From NCBI GenBank assembly GCA_036505485.1, contig DASXTK010000069.1, positions 1 to 27,080 of the forward strand: DNA of 27,080 bases. The letters are read 5' to 3'. Of the stretch, positions 15,231 to 22,620 are shown one piece after another. This DNA comes from DASXTK01 sp036505485 (GTDB lineage: Bacteria > Actinomycetota > Acidimicrobiia > Acidimicrobiales > VFJN01). Under the pieces are notes generated by a model. The model did no database searches and was not told the origin of the DNA. It worked only from the letters and a program-made list of their open reading frames with translations. Positions within the stretch are counted from its first letter, which is position 1; every line of letters begins with the position of its first letter. Both the position numbers and the translations under genes were made by a program.

Positions 15231-15578
15231 TCAGACCTCGCGCTTCTCCTTGACCTTCGCGGCCTTCCCGATGCGGTCGCGGAGGTAGTAGAGCTTGGCC
15301 CGCCGAACGTCGCCGCGCGTGACCACTTCGATCCTCGAGATCGTGGGGGTGTGCAGGGGGAAGGTGCGCTCGACGCCAACGCCGTAGCTGACCTTGCGCA
15401 CGGTGAAGGTCTCGCGTACGCCGGAGCCGGAGCGGCCGATGACCACACCCTGGAACACCTGGATGCGCTCTTTCTGGCCCTCGACCACGCGGACGTGCAC
15501 CTTCAGCGTGTCGCCAGGGCCGAAGCCAGGCACATCGTTGCGCAGACTGGATTGGTCGACGAGATCGGTGGGGTTCAT
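15231..15578 (-). CDS. rplS: 50S ribosomal protein L19
   Basis: Large-subunit protein at the subunit interface. It has 115 residues from the ATG giving MNPTDLVDQSSLRNDVPGFG. The SH3-like core carries GDTLKVHVRVVEG, RIQVFQGVVIGR, SGVRETFTVRKVSYGVGVER and FPLHTPTISRIEVV, then the conserved end RAKLYYLRDRIGKAAKVKE. GGAG lies about nine bases before the start. It follows trmD with a ~100-base spacer in which I see no clear promoter or terminator. Confidence 0.97.
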   Translation of the reverse strand: MNPTDLVDQSSLRNDVPGFGPGDTLKVHVRVVEGQKERIQVFQGVVIGRSGSGVRETFTVRKVSYGVGVERTFPLHTPTISRIEVVTRGDVRRAKLYYLRDRIGKAAKVKEKREV

Positions 15579-15679
15579 AGCGCGTGGCTCCAAAAGCAGG
15601 AGTTCCGTCGGGGTGGGGCGGAAAGGTGAGGCTAGCTCAGGGGGTCGCGAGGCCACCAAATGCCCAGTGGAGAGGGGCC

Positions 15680-16423
15680 TTAGGCATCGGGCTCGGGGAA
15701 CTCTTCGAGCAGTGCGGTTTCCTCCGGGCGGAGTCCGCCACGGGCGGCGATGAGGTCGGGGCGGCGCTCCAGCGTGCGTCGAAGCGCCTGGGCCCTCCGC
15801 CAGCGGGCGATGCGGCCGTGATCGCCGGAGCGCAGGACCTCGGGCACGGCCCAGCCCCTGAACTCGGCGGGCCGGGTGTAGTGGGGATACTCGAGCAGAC
15901 CGTCGGCGAAGGACTCGTCGTCCGCCGAGGCGTCGTTGCCCATGACCCCGGGCACCAGCCGCCCGACCGCCTCGATGACCAGCGCTGCGGCCACCTCGCC
16001 CCCGGCCAGGACCAGGTCACCGACCGACAGCTCGTCGTCGCAGAGATGCTCCCTGACCCGCTCGTCGATGCCCTCGTAGCGGCCGCACAGCAGGCTGAAG
16101 CCGGACGGGATCGCCGCCAGCTCCCGGGCCATGGCCTGATCGAAGCGCCGGCCGGCCGGACCGAGGTAGTACAGCGGCCGCGGGGGCTGGATCTGCTCCA
16201 CCGCCGCGAACACCGGTTCCGGGGTGAGGACCATGCCCGCACCGCCGCCGAACGGCGCGTCGTCCACGGAGCGGTGGGGGTCGATGGCGCAGGAGCGCAG
16301 GTCGTGGATCCGGATGTCGAGGAGTCCTCGCTGGCGGGCCTTGCCCAACAGGCTCTGGGCCGCGAACTGCTCCACCATCTCCGGGAAGATCGTGAACACG
16401 TCGATGCGCAGCGGCCCGGCCAC
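15680..16423 (-). CDS. trmD: tRNA (guanine-N1)-methyltransferase
   Basis: SPOUT-class methyltransferase that forms m1G37 in tRNAs and so prevents frameshifting. The 247 residues begin with RIDVFTIFPEMVEQF, then DDAPFGGGAGMVL, the knot segments LLCGRYEGIDERV and SVGDLVLAGGEVAA, LVPGVMGN, and LLEYPHYTRPAEFRGWAVPE. All family landmarks are present. The start is a GTG four bases after the rimM stop, without a good ribosome site, so coupling to rimM is likely. It is part of the rpsP-KH-rimM-trmD-rplS run. Confidence 0.97.
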   Translation of the reverse strand: MAGPLRIDVFTIFPEMVEQFAAQSLLGKARQRGLLDIRIHDLRSCAIDPHRSVDDAPFGGGAGMVLTPEPVFAAVEQIQPPRPLYYLGPAGRRFDQAMARELAAIPSGFSLLCGRYEGIDERVREHLCDDELSVGDLVLAGGEVAAALVIEAVGRLVPGVMGNDASADDESFADGLLEYPHYTRPAEFRGWAVPEVLRSGDHGRIARWRRAQALRRTLERRPDLIAARGGLRPEETALLEEFPEPDA

Positions 16424-16427
16424 GACG

Positions 16428-16922
16428 CTAGAGCTCGAACAGGCCGGGCGGAGGATCGATGGTCACCCGCCCGGGGTCGCCATCGGACCCGGCCACGAAG
16501 TCGATCACGAAGACCACCGGTACCAGGGCCCCGGAGTCCAGTTCCAGTAGGTCCGCGGCCGGATTGGCCAGCACCGCGACACAGCGTCCGACGCTCTCCT
16601 CGCCTTCGGCCAGGACCACCTCTGCTCCGACCACGTCGTGGGCCCACAGCTCGTCCGGATCATCGATCGGCTCGGCCCGGAGTAGCTGCCCCCGTAGCCG
16701 GTCGGCCGAGTCCCGGTCCGCATAGCCCTCGAACTGCACGATCCAGCGCTGGCTGTCACCACTGCGCTGCCCCCGCGCCGAACGCACGACCAGGGGCCCG
16801 ACGTCAGAGAACAGCTGCGCCCCCGCAGCAACCCGCTCATCCCGATCGGTGGTCAAAACCACGACCACCTCCCCCCGCAACCCATGCGGCCGAGCAACAT
16901 GCCCAACCTCAACGAGGTTCAA
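16428..16922 (-). CDS. rimM: 16S rRNA processing protein RimM
   Basis: Assembly factor that helps mature the 30S head and binds S19. The 164 residues show the N-terminal barrel VGHVARPHGLRGEVVVV at 6-22, the FEGYADRDSADRLRGQLL segment, and the C-terminal PRC-barrel half with DPDELWAHDVVGAEV and LLELDSGALVPVVFVIDFV. The start is TTG, 10 bases after the KH-gene stop and without a Shine-Dalgarno. It sits in a short repeat structure described separately. No ATG or GTG gives the family N-terminus. Confidence 0.95.
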   Translation of the reverse strand: MNLVEVGHVARPHGLRGEVVVVLTTDRDERVAAGAQLFSDVGPLVVRSARGQRSGDSQRWIVQFEGYADRDSADRLRGQLLRAEPIDDPDELWAHDVVGAEVVLAEGEESVGRCVAVLANPAADLLELDSGALVPVVFVIDFVAGSDGDPGRVTIDPPPGLFEL

Positions 16923-16936
16923 GGCGCGAGGTTCAA
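16905..16936 (-). repeat. Direct and inverted repeats around the rimM TTG start
   Basis: In the mRNA sense TTGAACCTCG occurs twice, four bases apart (plus-strand 16927-16936 and 16913-16922). The first copy contains the KH-gene stop TGA; the second begins with the rimM TTG. The second copy's AACCTC also pairs with GAGGTT three bases on (plus-strand 16905-16919). Thus GAGGTT can pair with either AACCTC, one pairing placing the start codon in a loop. A regulatory effect is inference. Confidence 0.4.
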
Positions 16937-17211
16937 TCTTCGAATTCGACTTCTACGTCGGTGCCGTCGCGGACCGCGGCGGCCCGGACCACCGAGCGGA
17001 TGGCTTGGGCCACCCGGCCCCGCTTGCCGATGACCCGGCCCATGTCGGACCGGTCCACCCGCACGTTGAGGCGAGGGGTCGACCGTGAGGTGTCCACGTC
17101 GACCTGGACGGCTTCCTGGTCCTGGACCAGGGCCGACACGACGTGCAACAGAACGGCCTGCGCGGTAGGCGCGACCGGCTCGGCCGGTGTGTCGGTATCG
17201 GTGTCGGTCAC
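16933..17211 (-). CDS. khpA: KH domain RNA-binding protein (KhpA/YlqC type)
   Basis: Small RNA-binding protein that partners KhpB in firmicutes and affects ribosomal or cell-division transcripts; its actinobacterial role is less clear. The 92 residues have a Thr/Asp-rich N-terminus and then one type-II KH domain with the GxxG loop in GRVIGKRGRVAQAIRSVV at 60-77. The GTG start overlaps the rpsP stop (GTGA), giving strong coupling between S16 and this protein. Its place between rpsP and rimM is the standard one across Gram-positives. Confidence 0.93.
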   Translation of the reverse strand: MTDTDTDTPAEPVAPTAQAVLLHVVSALVQDQEAVQVDVDTSRSTPRLNVRVDRSDMGRVIGKRGRVAQAIRSVVRAAAVRDGTDVEVEFED

Positions 17212-17480
17212 TTCACGGCCTTGGTGGCGCTGAACTGCTCCCACGCCCCCGAGATCTCGAGCAGCTTGCGGACTGCCTCGGTGGGCTGGGCGCCTTGGCT
17301 CAGCCAGGCGACGGCCTTGTCGTTGTCGATGCGGATGTCGGAGGGATCCCGACGGGGGTCGTAGACCCCGACGATCTCGATGAAGCGGCCGTCACGCGGT
17401 GAACGAACGTCGGCCGCGACCACGCGGTACGTCGGCTGCTTCTTCTTGCCCATCCGCATCAGGCGGAGTTTGACGGCCAC
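17208..17480 (-). CDS. rpsP: 30S ribosomal protein S16
   Basis: Small-subunit assembly protein of 90 residues. It begins MAVKLRLMRMGKKKQPTYRV and continues with VAADVRSPRDGRFIEIVGVY and DPRRDPSDIRIDNDKAVAWL, then QPTEAVRKLLEISG and a short C-terminal tail. The GTG start is fixed by AAAGGAAG about seven bases upstream; the longer open frame has no family similarity. It leads the rpsP-KH-rimM-trmD-rplS cluster, 77 bases after ffh. Confidence 0.97.
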   Translation of the reverse strand: MAVKLRLMRMGKKKQPTYRVVAADVRSPRDGRFIEIVGVYDPRRDPSDIRIDNDKAVAWLSQGAQPTEAVRKLLEISGAWEQFSATKAVK

Positions 17481-17557
17481 TGCTGCTTCCTTTGTGGTGG
17501 TGAGATCGAGATCGGCGGGCCCGAGCGCGACCTGCAATGGTGGGCCACGCGACCGGG

Positions 17558-18970
17558 CTAGTTCAAGCCCGGCAGGGTGAAGGGCTGCTTGGGGCCGGTT
17601 TGGTCGCCGCCGCGGGGGGTCACCCGACCGCCGCCCTTGCCCCGTCCCTTGCTGCCCTTGCGCCCTTTGCCTCCCGGCTTGCTGCGGGACAGGCCCGGCA
17701 TGCGCTTCATCATCTTCTGCATCTCGCGGAACTGCTTGATCAGCTGGCTGACCTCGCCCGGGTCGGTGCCGCTGCCGTTGGCGATGCGGGAGCGCCGCGA
17801 GCCGTCGATCAGCGTGGGCTGGGCCCGTTCGGCCGGGGTCATGGACCGCACGATGGCCTCCACCCGGCCGAGCTGACGCTCGTCGATCTCGGCCTGCTTC
17901 AGCTCCTTGGGCACGCCGGGCATCATCCCCAGCAGGTTCTGCAGCGGCCCCATCTTGCGGACCTGCTGGAGCTGCTCGAGGAAGTCCTCCAGCGTGAACC
18001 CGCCGCCCAGCAGCTTGGCTGCAGCCTCCTCGGCCTGCTCCTTCTCGTAGACCTGCTCAGCCTTCTCGATCAGGGTGAGCACATCGCCCATCCCCAGGAT
18101 CCGGCTGGCCAGCCGGTCGGGGTGGAACAGGTCGAAGTCCTCGATCTTCTCCCCGGTGGAGGCGAAGGCGATCGGTTTGCCCACCACCTCCTTGACCGAC
18201 AGCGCCGCGCCGCCCCGGGCATCGCCGTCGAGCTTGGTCATGATGACGCCGTCGAGGCTCAGTGTGCTGTTGAAGGACTCGGCCACGGTCACCGCGTCCT
18301 GGCCGGTCATGGCATCGACGACGAGGAACGTGTAGTCGGGCTGGGTGACGTCGGAGATGCGCCGGACCTGCTCCATCATCTCGGCGTCGACGGCCAGGCG
18401 TCCCGCGGTGTCGACGATGCAGACGTCGCGGCCCAGCCGCCGGGCCTCGTCCACGCCGGCCTTGGCCGTGGCCACGGGATCGCCGGGCTGGCTGAAGACC
18501 GGCACCCCGACCCGTCCGCCCAGCGTACGGAGCTGTTCCACCGCGGCCGGCCGCTGCAGGTCGGCCCCGACCAGCAACGGGTTGCGTCCCTGCTGGAGGA
18601 ACCAGCGGGCCAGCTTGGCCGTGGCGGTGGTCTTGCCCGCACCCTGCAGACCGGCCATGAGCACCACCGTCGGCGGCCGCGAGGCGTACTGGATCCGCAT
18701 GCTCTCGCCGCCGAGGGCTTCGGCCAGCGCCTCGTTGACGAGCTTGACGATCTGCTGAGCTGGGTTGAGCGCCTCGTGGAGCTTGGCCCCGATGGCCCGC
18801 TCCCGTAGCCGCTCCAGCATCGAGCGCACGACCGAGAAGTTGACGTCGGCCTCGAGCAGGGCGAGCCGGATCTCCCGGAGGACCTCGTCGACGTCGCCTT
18901 CGCGCAGCGTGCCGCGGCTGCGCACACGCTGGAAGATGCCTTCGAAACGGTCGGACAGCGACTCGAACAT
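17558..18970 (-). CDS. ffh: Signal recognition particle protein Ffh
   Basis: SRP GTPase that binds signal peptides and 4.5S RNA and targets ribosomes to FtsY. The 470 residues comprise the N domain (1-90, with ALLEADVNFSVV), the G domain with P-loop GLQGAGKTT at 107-115, DLQRPAAVEQL, DTAGR at 187-191 and TKLDGDARGG, and the methionine-rich M domain from about 310 (MGPLQNLLGMMPGVP, EMQKMMKRMPG). A Lys/Gly-rich tail from about 430 ends the protein. The ATG start has only a weak upstream site. It lies just after the BON protein and before rpsP. Confidence 0.97.
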   Translation of the reverse strand: MFESLSDRFEGIFQRVRSRGTLREGDVDEVLREIRLALLEADVNFSVVRSMLERLRERAIGAKLHEALNPAQQIVKLVNEALAEALGGESMRIQYASRPPTVVLMAGLQGAGKTTATAKLARWFLQQGRNPLLVGADLQRPAAVEQLRTLGGRVGVPVFSQPGDPVATAKAGVDEARRLGRDVCIVDTAGRLAVDAEMMEQVRRISDVTQPDYTFLVVDAMTGQDAVTVAESFNSTLSLDGVIMTKLDGDARGGAALSVKEVVGKPIAFASTGEKIEDFDLFHPDRLASRILGMGDVLTLIEKAEQVYEKEQAEEAAAKLLGGGFTLEDFLEQLQQVRKMGPLQNLLGMMPGVPKELKQAEIDERQLGRVEAIVRSMTPAERAQPTLIDGSRRSRIANGSGTDPGEVSQLIKQFREMQKMMKRMPGLSRSKPGGKGRKGSKGRGKGGGRVTPRGGDQTGPKQPFTLPGLN

Positions 18971-18982
18971 GAACTGGAAAGC

Positions 18983-19444
18983 CTATCCAGACACCACAAC
19001 GAGCCGGCTGTCCACACCGACCACACCTCGGACCGCAGCCACGGCGTGCTCGATGTCGGCCTTGCCCGACGGATGCGGCGCCTCACCGGTGACCACGGCC
19101 GTCCCGGCGATCACCTCGATCTCGGGCTGCGGGAGGTGCCAGGTGCGGGGGGACTGGGCCAGCTCTTGGCGCACCCGCTCGGCGATATCGGCGTCGGAGC
19201 CCCCGGTGCGGGACTCCTCCCAGCGGCGACGCAGGCGTTCCCGCAGCTCGGCCCCGGTGGTGGGCGCCACCAGCAGCCCGACGCCGATGCCGGCCCCGAA
19301 AACGATCAGCCGGGTCAAGCCCACCCGACGGGTGGCCCGGTAGGTGGTCCGGGCCGACAGCTTCCCGGTCATGTAGCCCGCCCGAGCCGACAACCGGCTG
19401 GCCCCGAAAGCCAGCCGCAGCGGCAACGACAACGTCCGCAACAT
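18983..19444 (-). CDS. YtxH-like/BON domain protein
   Basis: Predicted membrane-associated protein of 153 residues. The start ATG has GGGAGGA a few bases upstream. The basic N-terminal third includes repeated S-A-R-x-x-Y segments. It leads into a glycine-rich hydrophobic stretch, LIVFGAGIGVGLLVAP near 45-60, followed by TTGAELRERLRRR, the pattern of YtxH proteins. Residues ~83-152 form a BON domain (DADIAERVRQELAQ ... VVTGEAPHPSGKADIEHAVA ... GVDSRLVV), a fold associated with membrane or periplasmic binding. It lies between ftsY and ffh, 12 bases before ffh. No specific function is known to me. Confidence 0.82.
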   Translation of the reverse strand: MLRTLSLPLRLAFGASRLSARAGYMTGKLSARTTYRATRRVGLTRLIVFGAGIGVGLLVAPTTGAELRERLRRRWEESRTGGSDADIAERVRQELAQSPRTWHLPQPEIEVIAGTAVVTGEAPHPSGKADIEHAVAAVRGVVGVDSRLVVVSG

Positions 19445-19491
19445 CGTTCCTCCCTGTGCCTCTTGCCTCACCCTGCCACTGCTCGGGCAGG

Positions 19492-20547
19492 TCAGGCGAA
19501 CAGCGCCTCGACGAATTCGTCGGGATCGAACTCGACGAGGTCGGCGACCCCTTCGCCCAGCCCCACCAGCTTGATCGGTATGCCCAAGGTGCTCTGGATG
19601 GCCAGGGCGATCCCGCCCTTGGCCGATCCGTCCAGCTTGGTGAGGACCACGCCGGTCACGTCCACCGCCTCGGTGAACTGCTCGGCCTGGATCAACCCGT
19701 TCTGTCCGGTCGTGGCATCGAGGACCAACAGGACCTCGGTGACCTCACCCGGGTCCCGATCGGCCACCCGCCGGACCTTGCGCAGCTCCTCCATGAGGTT
19801 GGTCTTGGTGTGCAGCCGCCCGGCGGTGTCGCCCAGCACCAGATCGGTGCCGCGGGCCGCGGCTCGCTGCACCGCGTCGAAGATCACCGCTGACGGATCC
19901 GCTCCCTCGCTGCCCCGGACGATGTCGGCGCCGGTGCGCTCGGCCCACCCGGTGAGCTGCTCGGCGGCGGCGGCCCGGAAGGTGTCGCCGGCGGCCATGA
20001 CCACGGAGCGCCCGTCGTCGAGCTGCTGGTAGGCGATCTTGCCGATGGTGGTGGTCTTGCCCACGCCGTTGACCCCGACGAACAGCCATACGTTGGGTCG
20101 ACCGGGCTCGAAGCGCAGGGCTCGGTCGCCCTCACCGAGCATCGTCTTGAGCTCGTCCTTCAGCCGGTCGAGCAACACCTCGGGATCGCTGATGGACTCG
20201 TCGTCGGCCACCTTGCGCAGGTCCTCGAGGATCCGTTGGGTGGACGCGACCCCGACATCGGCCCTGATCAGACCCTCCTCCAGCTCGTCCCACGTCTCCG
20301 CATCGACCTTGCGGGAGCGGATGGCGCTCAGATAGCCACCGAGCGCGCCTCGGGCGGTAGCCAGCCGATCCCGGAACGACGGGCGGACCGCTGTCGCCGC
20401 GGCCGCGACAACCTCGGGCTCGGCCTCGGCCTCCGGGGGCGGCGCGGGTTCGAGCGTGTCGTCGCCGCGTCGGCGGGTCAGCACCACGGTGGCGATCAGT
20501 CCGACCACGACGAGCGCGATCAGCAGGGCGAACAGGGCGACTTCCAT
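19492..20547 (-). CDS. ftsY: Signal recognition particle receptor FtsY
   Basis: Membrane-attached SRP receptor GTPase. The 351 residues start with a transmembrane helix (about 4-24), a short Pro/Glu/Ala linker (30-55) instead of the long acidic A-domain of E. coli, then N and G domains. The P-loop GVNGVGKTT is at 158-166, followed by AAGDTFRAAAAEQL, DTAGRLHTK at 240-248, LVLDATTGQNG, LTKLDGSAKGG and the end FDPDEFVEALFA. Gly239, just before DTAGR, replaces the usual hydrophobic residue but the catalytic part is intact. In most actinobacteria smc lies directly upstream; here a plus-strand block intervenes. A TACGCT ten bases before the ATG could be its -10. Confidence 0.97.
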   Translation of the reverse strand: MEVALFALLIALVVVGLIATVVLTRRRGDDTLEPAPPPEAEAEPEVVAAAATAVRPSFRDRLATARGALGGYLSAIRSRKVDAETWDELEEGLIRADVGVASTQRILEDLRKVADDESISDPEVLLDRLKDELKTMLGEGDRALRFEPGRPNVWLFVGVNGVGKTTTIGKIAYQQLDDGRSVVMAAGDTFRAAAAEQLTGWAERTGADIVRGSEGADPSAVIFDAVQRAAARGTDLVLGDTAGRLHTKTNLMEELRKVRRVADRDPGEVTEVLLVLDATTGQNGLIQAEQFTEAVDVTGVVLTKLDGSAKGGIALAIQSTLGIPIKLVGLGEGVADLVEFDPDEFVEALFA

Positions 20548-20609
20548 GCGGATCGGCAGCGTACTGCGCCCTGGCTGAGAGCCCGTTCAGGGAGGGGGAA
20601 GTCCCCGAT

Positions 20610-20638
20610 ACCGAAGTGTCGGTCCCCGCCCTTAGGGT
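20610..20638 (+). promoter_or_regulatory. Probable leaderless promoter of the moxR operon, with upstream dyad
   Basis: TAGGGT (20633-20638) fits TAnnnT and ends six bases before the GTG of moxR, the spacing typical of leaderless actinobacterial promoters. Upstream, ACCGA-AGTG-TCGGT (20610-20623) is a small dyad over the -35 zone. An AGGG within the same bases could instead act as a Shine-Dalgarno, so the two readings compete. Confidence 0.45.
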
Positions 20639-20644
20639 CATGAT

Positions 20645-21703
20645 GTGAGCTCTAGCGAACAGATCACGGACGACGCCACCCTGCTCGAACAGACCCTGTT
20701 CGAGGTGAAGAAGGTGATCGTCGGGCAGGACCGGGTGGTCGAGCGCATGCTGGTGGCGCTGATCGCCGGCGGGCATGTGCTGTTGGAGGGCCTCCCCGGG
20801 TTGGCCAAGACCCTGGCGGCGGAGACCCTGGCCACGGTGGTCGGCGGCACCTTCGGCCGGGTGCAGTTCACCCCGGACCTGCTGCCAGCCGACATCACCG
20901 GAACCCGCATCTATCGCACGTCGACGGAGAAGTTCGACGTCGAGCTGGGCCCGATCTTCGTGAACTTCCTGCTGGCCGACGAGATCAACCGCGCCCCGGC
21001 CAAGGTGCAGTCCGCCCTGCTCGAGGTCATGGCCGAGCACCAGGTCACGATCGGCGGCAACACCTATCAGGTGCCCGAACCCTTCATCGTCGTGGCCACC
21101 CAGAACCCCATCGAGTCTGAGGGCGTCTACCCGCTGCCCGAGGCCCAGCGCGACCGGTTCATGATGAAGATCCTGGTCAACCTGCCGACCCCGGCCGAGG
21201 AGCTGGAGATCGTGCAGCGCATGGGGGTCAGTCCGCCGGTCCCCGATCCGCGTCTGAGCTTGGAGGACCTGCGCCGGCTCCAGCAGGCGGCCCGGGAGAC
21301 CGTGTACGTCGACCGGGCGGTGATGGACTACGCCGTCAACCTCGTGGTCGCCACCCGCAACCCGTCGCGGTTCGGGCGCGCCGACCTCTCTCCGATGATC
21401 AGCTACGGCGCCTCACCGCGGGCCAGCCTGGGCCTCGTGGCCAGCGCTCGGGCCCTGGCCCTCCTGCGGAGACGTTCATACGTCCTGCCCCAGGACGTGT
21501 TCGATGTCGCGCCGGAGCTCCTGCGCCATCGCATCGTCCTGTCCTACGAGGCCCTGGCCCAGGACATGGACGTCGAGACCGTCCTGGCCCGGCTGCTGTC
21601 CACGGTGGTCGCTCCCCGGCTGACCCCGACCCAGGATCCGACGGCCAAGCCGGTACCCCCGGCCGCCGGAAGCAACGGCAACGAGCCTGCGATCCCGACA
21701 TGA
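20645..21703 (+). CDS. moxR: MoxR-family AAA+ ATPase
   Basis: MoxR-type AAA+ chaperone ATPase thought to act with VWA-domain partners in maturation or remodelling of membrane or secreted complexes. The 352 residues contain Walker A GLPGLAKT at 49-56, RVQFTPDLLPADITG, Walker B LLADEINRA with Asp112-Glu113, the sensor segment VVATQNPIESEGVYPLPEAQ near 147, and the C-terminal lid with SPRASLGL. The last ~35 residues are Pro/Asn-rich and disordered. The GTG start is the only suitable one. Its stop overlaps the DUF58 start (ATGA). It begins a three-gene plus-strand operon and is divergent from ftsY. Confidence 0.93.
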   Translation: MSSSEQITDDATLLEQTLFEVKKVIVGQDRVVERMLVALIAGGHVLLEGLPGLAKTLAAETLATVVGGTFGRVQFTPDLLPADITGTRIYRTSTEKFDVELGPIFVNFLLADEINRAPAKVQSALLEVMAEHQVTIGGNTYQVPEPFIVVATQNPIESEGVYPLPEAQRDRFMMKILVNLPTPAEELEIVQRMGVSPPVPDPRLSLEDLRRLQQAARETVYVDRAVMDYAVNLVVATRNPSRFGRADLSPMISYGASPRASLGLVASARALALLRRRSYVLPQDVFDVAPELLRHRIVLSYEALAQDMDVETVLARLLSTVVAPRLTPTQDPTAKPVPPAAGSNGNEPAIPT

Positions 21704-22620
21704 CCACCCAGGAGCCCGACGAGATCCTGCGGCGGCTCGAGCTGACCATCACCCGGCGCCTGGATGGGATGTTGCAGGGGAACTACCGGGGCCTGGTCCC
21801 CGGGCACGGCACTGAGCCTGGTGAGACCCGGCTCTACTTGCCCGGCGACGACGTGCGCTGGATCGACTGGAACGTCACCGCCCGCATGCAGGTTCCGCAC
21901 CTGCGCGAGACCATCGCCGAACGGGAGCTCGAGACCTGGCTGCTGGTCGACCTCTCCCCCAGTCAGGACTTCGGCACCGCCAACTGCACCAAGCGTGACC
22001 TGGCGCTGGCTGCGACCGCGGCCGCCGGCTTCCTGAGCCTCCGCAGCCACAACCGGCTGGGTGCGGTGTTGATGACCGGCGAAGGGCTGGTGGCCATGCC
22101 CGCCCGCGGCGGACGGGCGCATGTGCGGGCGGTGCTGCACCGCGCCATCGCCGCGCCCCGAGGCGACGGTGGCGGCCCGACCGATCTGGTCAGCGGCATC
22201 CGTCAGCTCGCCGCCCCGACGCACCGCCGTGGTCTGGCCGTCGTCATCTCCGACTTCCTGTCGCCGTCGAACTGGGAGCGTCCGCTCCAGATGGTGTCGG
22301 CCCGCCACGAGGTGCTGGCGATCGAGGTGTTGGACCCCCGGGAGCTGTCGCTGCCCGATGTCGGGACGCTGGTGGTCACCGATACCGAGACCGGACGGCA
22401 GCGAGAGGTCGAGACCAACCGGGCCGAGGTGCGCCAGCGCTACGCCCAGGCCGCCCACGCCCAGCGTGAGGACATCGCGGCCAAGCTGCGTCGGAGCCGG
22501 GCCGACCACCTCGTGCTGCGCACCGACCGGGACTGGCTGCTCGACCTGGTGCGGTTCGTGGCCCTGCGCCGCTATCGCATCGATCACCTGCGGCGCCCCG
22601 CGCCGGCCGCGGCCCGATGA
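21700..22620 (+). CDS. DUF58 (BatA-associated, VWA-like) protein
   Basis: Protein of 306 aa that accompanies MoxR in most genomes; DUF58 proteins have a VWA-like fold and probably serve as a partner or adaptor of the ATPase. The signature RLYLPGDDVRWIDWNVTARM at 44-63 is clear. It is followed by ELETWLLVDLSPSQDFG, in which DLSPS replaces the MIDAS-type DxSxS, then KRDLALAATAAAGFLSL and AVVISDFLS. There is no signal peptide or membrane helix. Both ends overlap neighbours by four bases, so the three proteins are made together. Confidence 0.92.
   Translation: MTTQEPDEILRRLELTITRRLDGMLQGNYRGLVPGHGTEPGETRLYLPGDDVRWIDWNVTARMQVPHLRETIAERELETWLLVDLSPSQDFGTANCTKRDLALAATAAAGFLSLRSHNRLGAVLMTGEGLVAMPARGGRAHVRAVLHRAIAAPRGDGGGPTDLVSGIRQLAAPTHRRGLAVVISDFLSPSNWERPLQMVSARHEVLAIEVLDPRELSLPDVGTLVVTDTETGRQREVETNRAEVRQRYAQAAHAQREDIAAKLRRSRADHLVLRTDRDWLLDLVRFVALRRYRIDHLRRPAPAAAR

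Noticed and set aside
16934..16949. TCGAATTCGA palindrome near the KH gene end
   Set aside because: Ten bases encoding the acidic C-terminus; no context suggesting more than chance.
15584..17233. 549-residue plus-strand open frame
   Set aside because: Antisense to trmD, rimM and the KH gene, all of which have clear family motifs on the minus strand.
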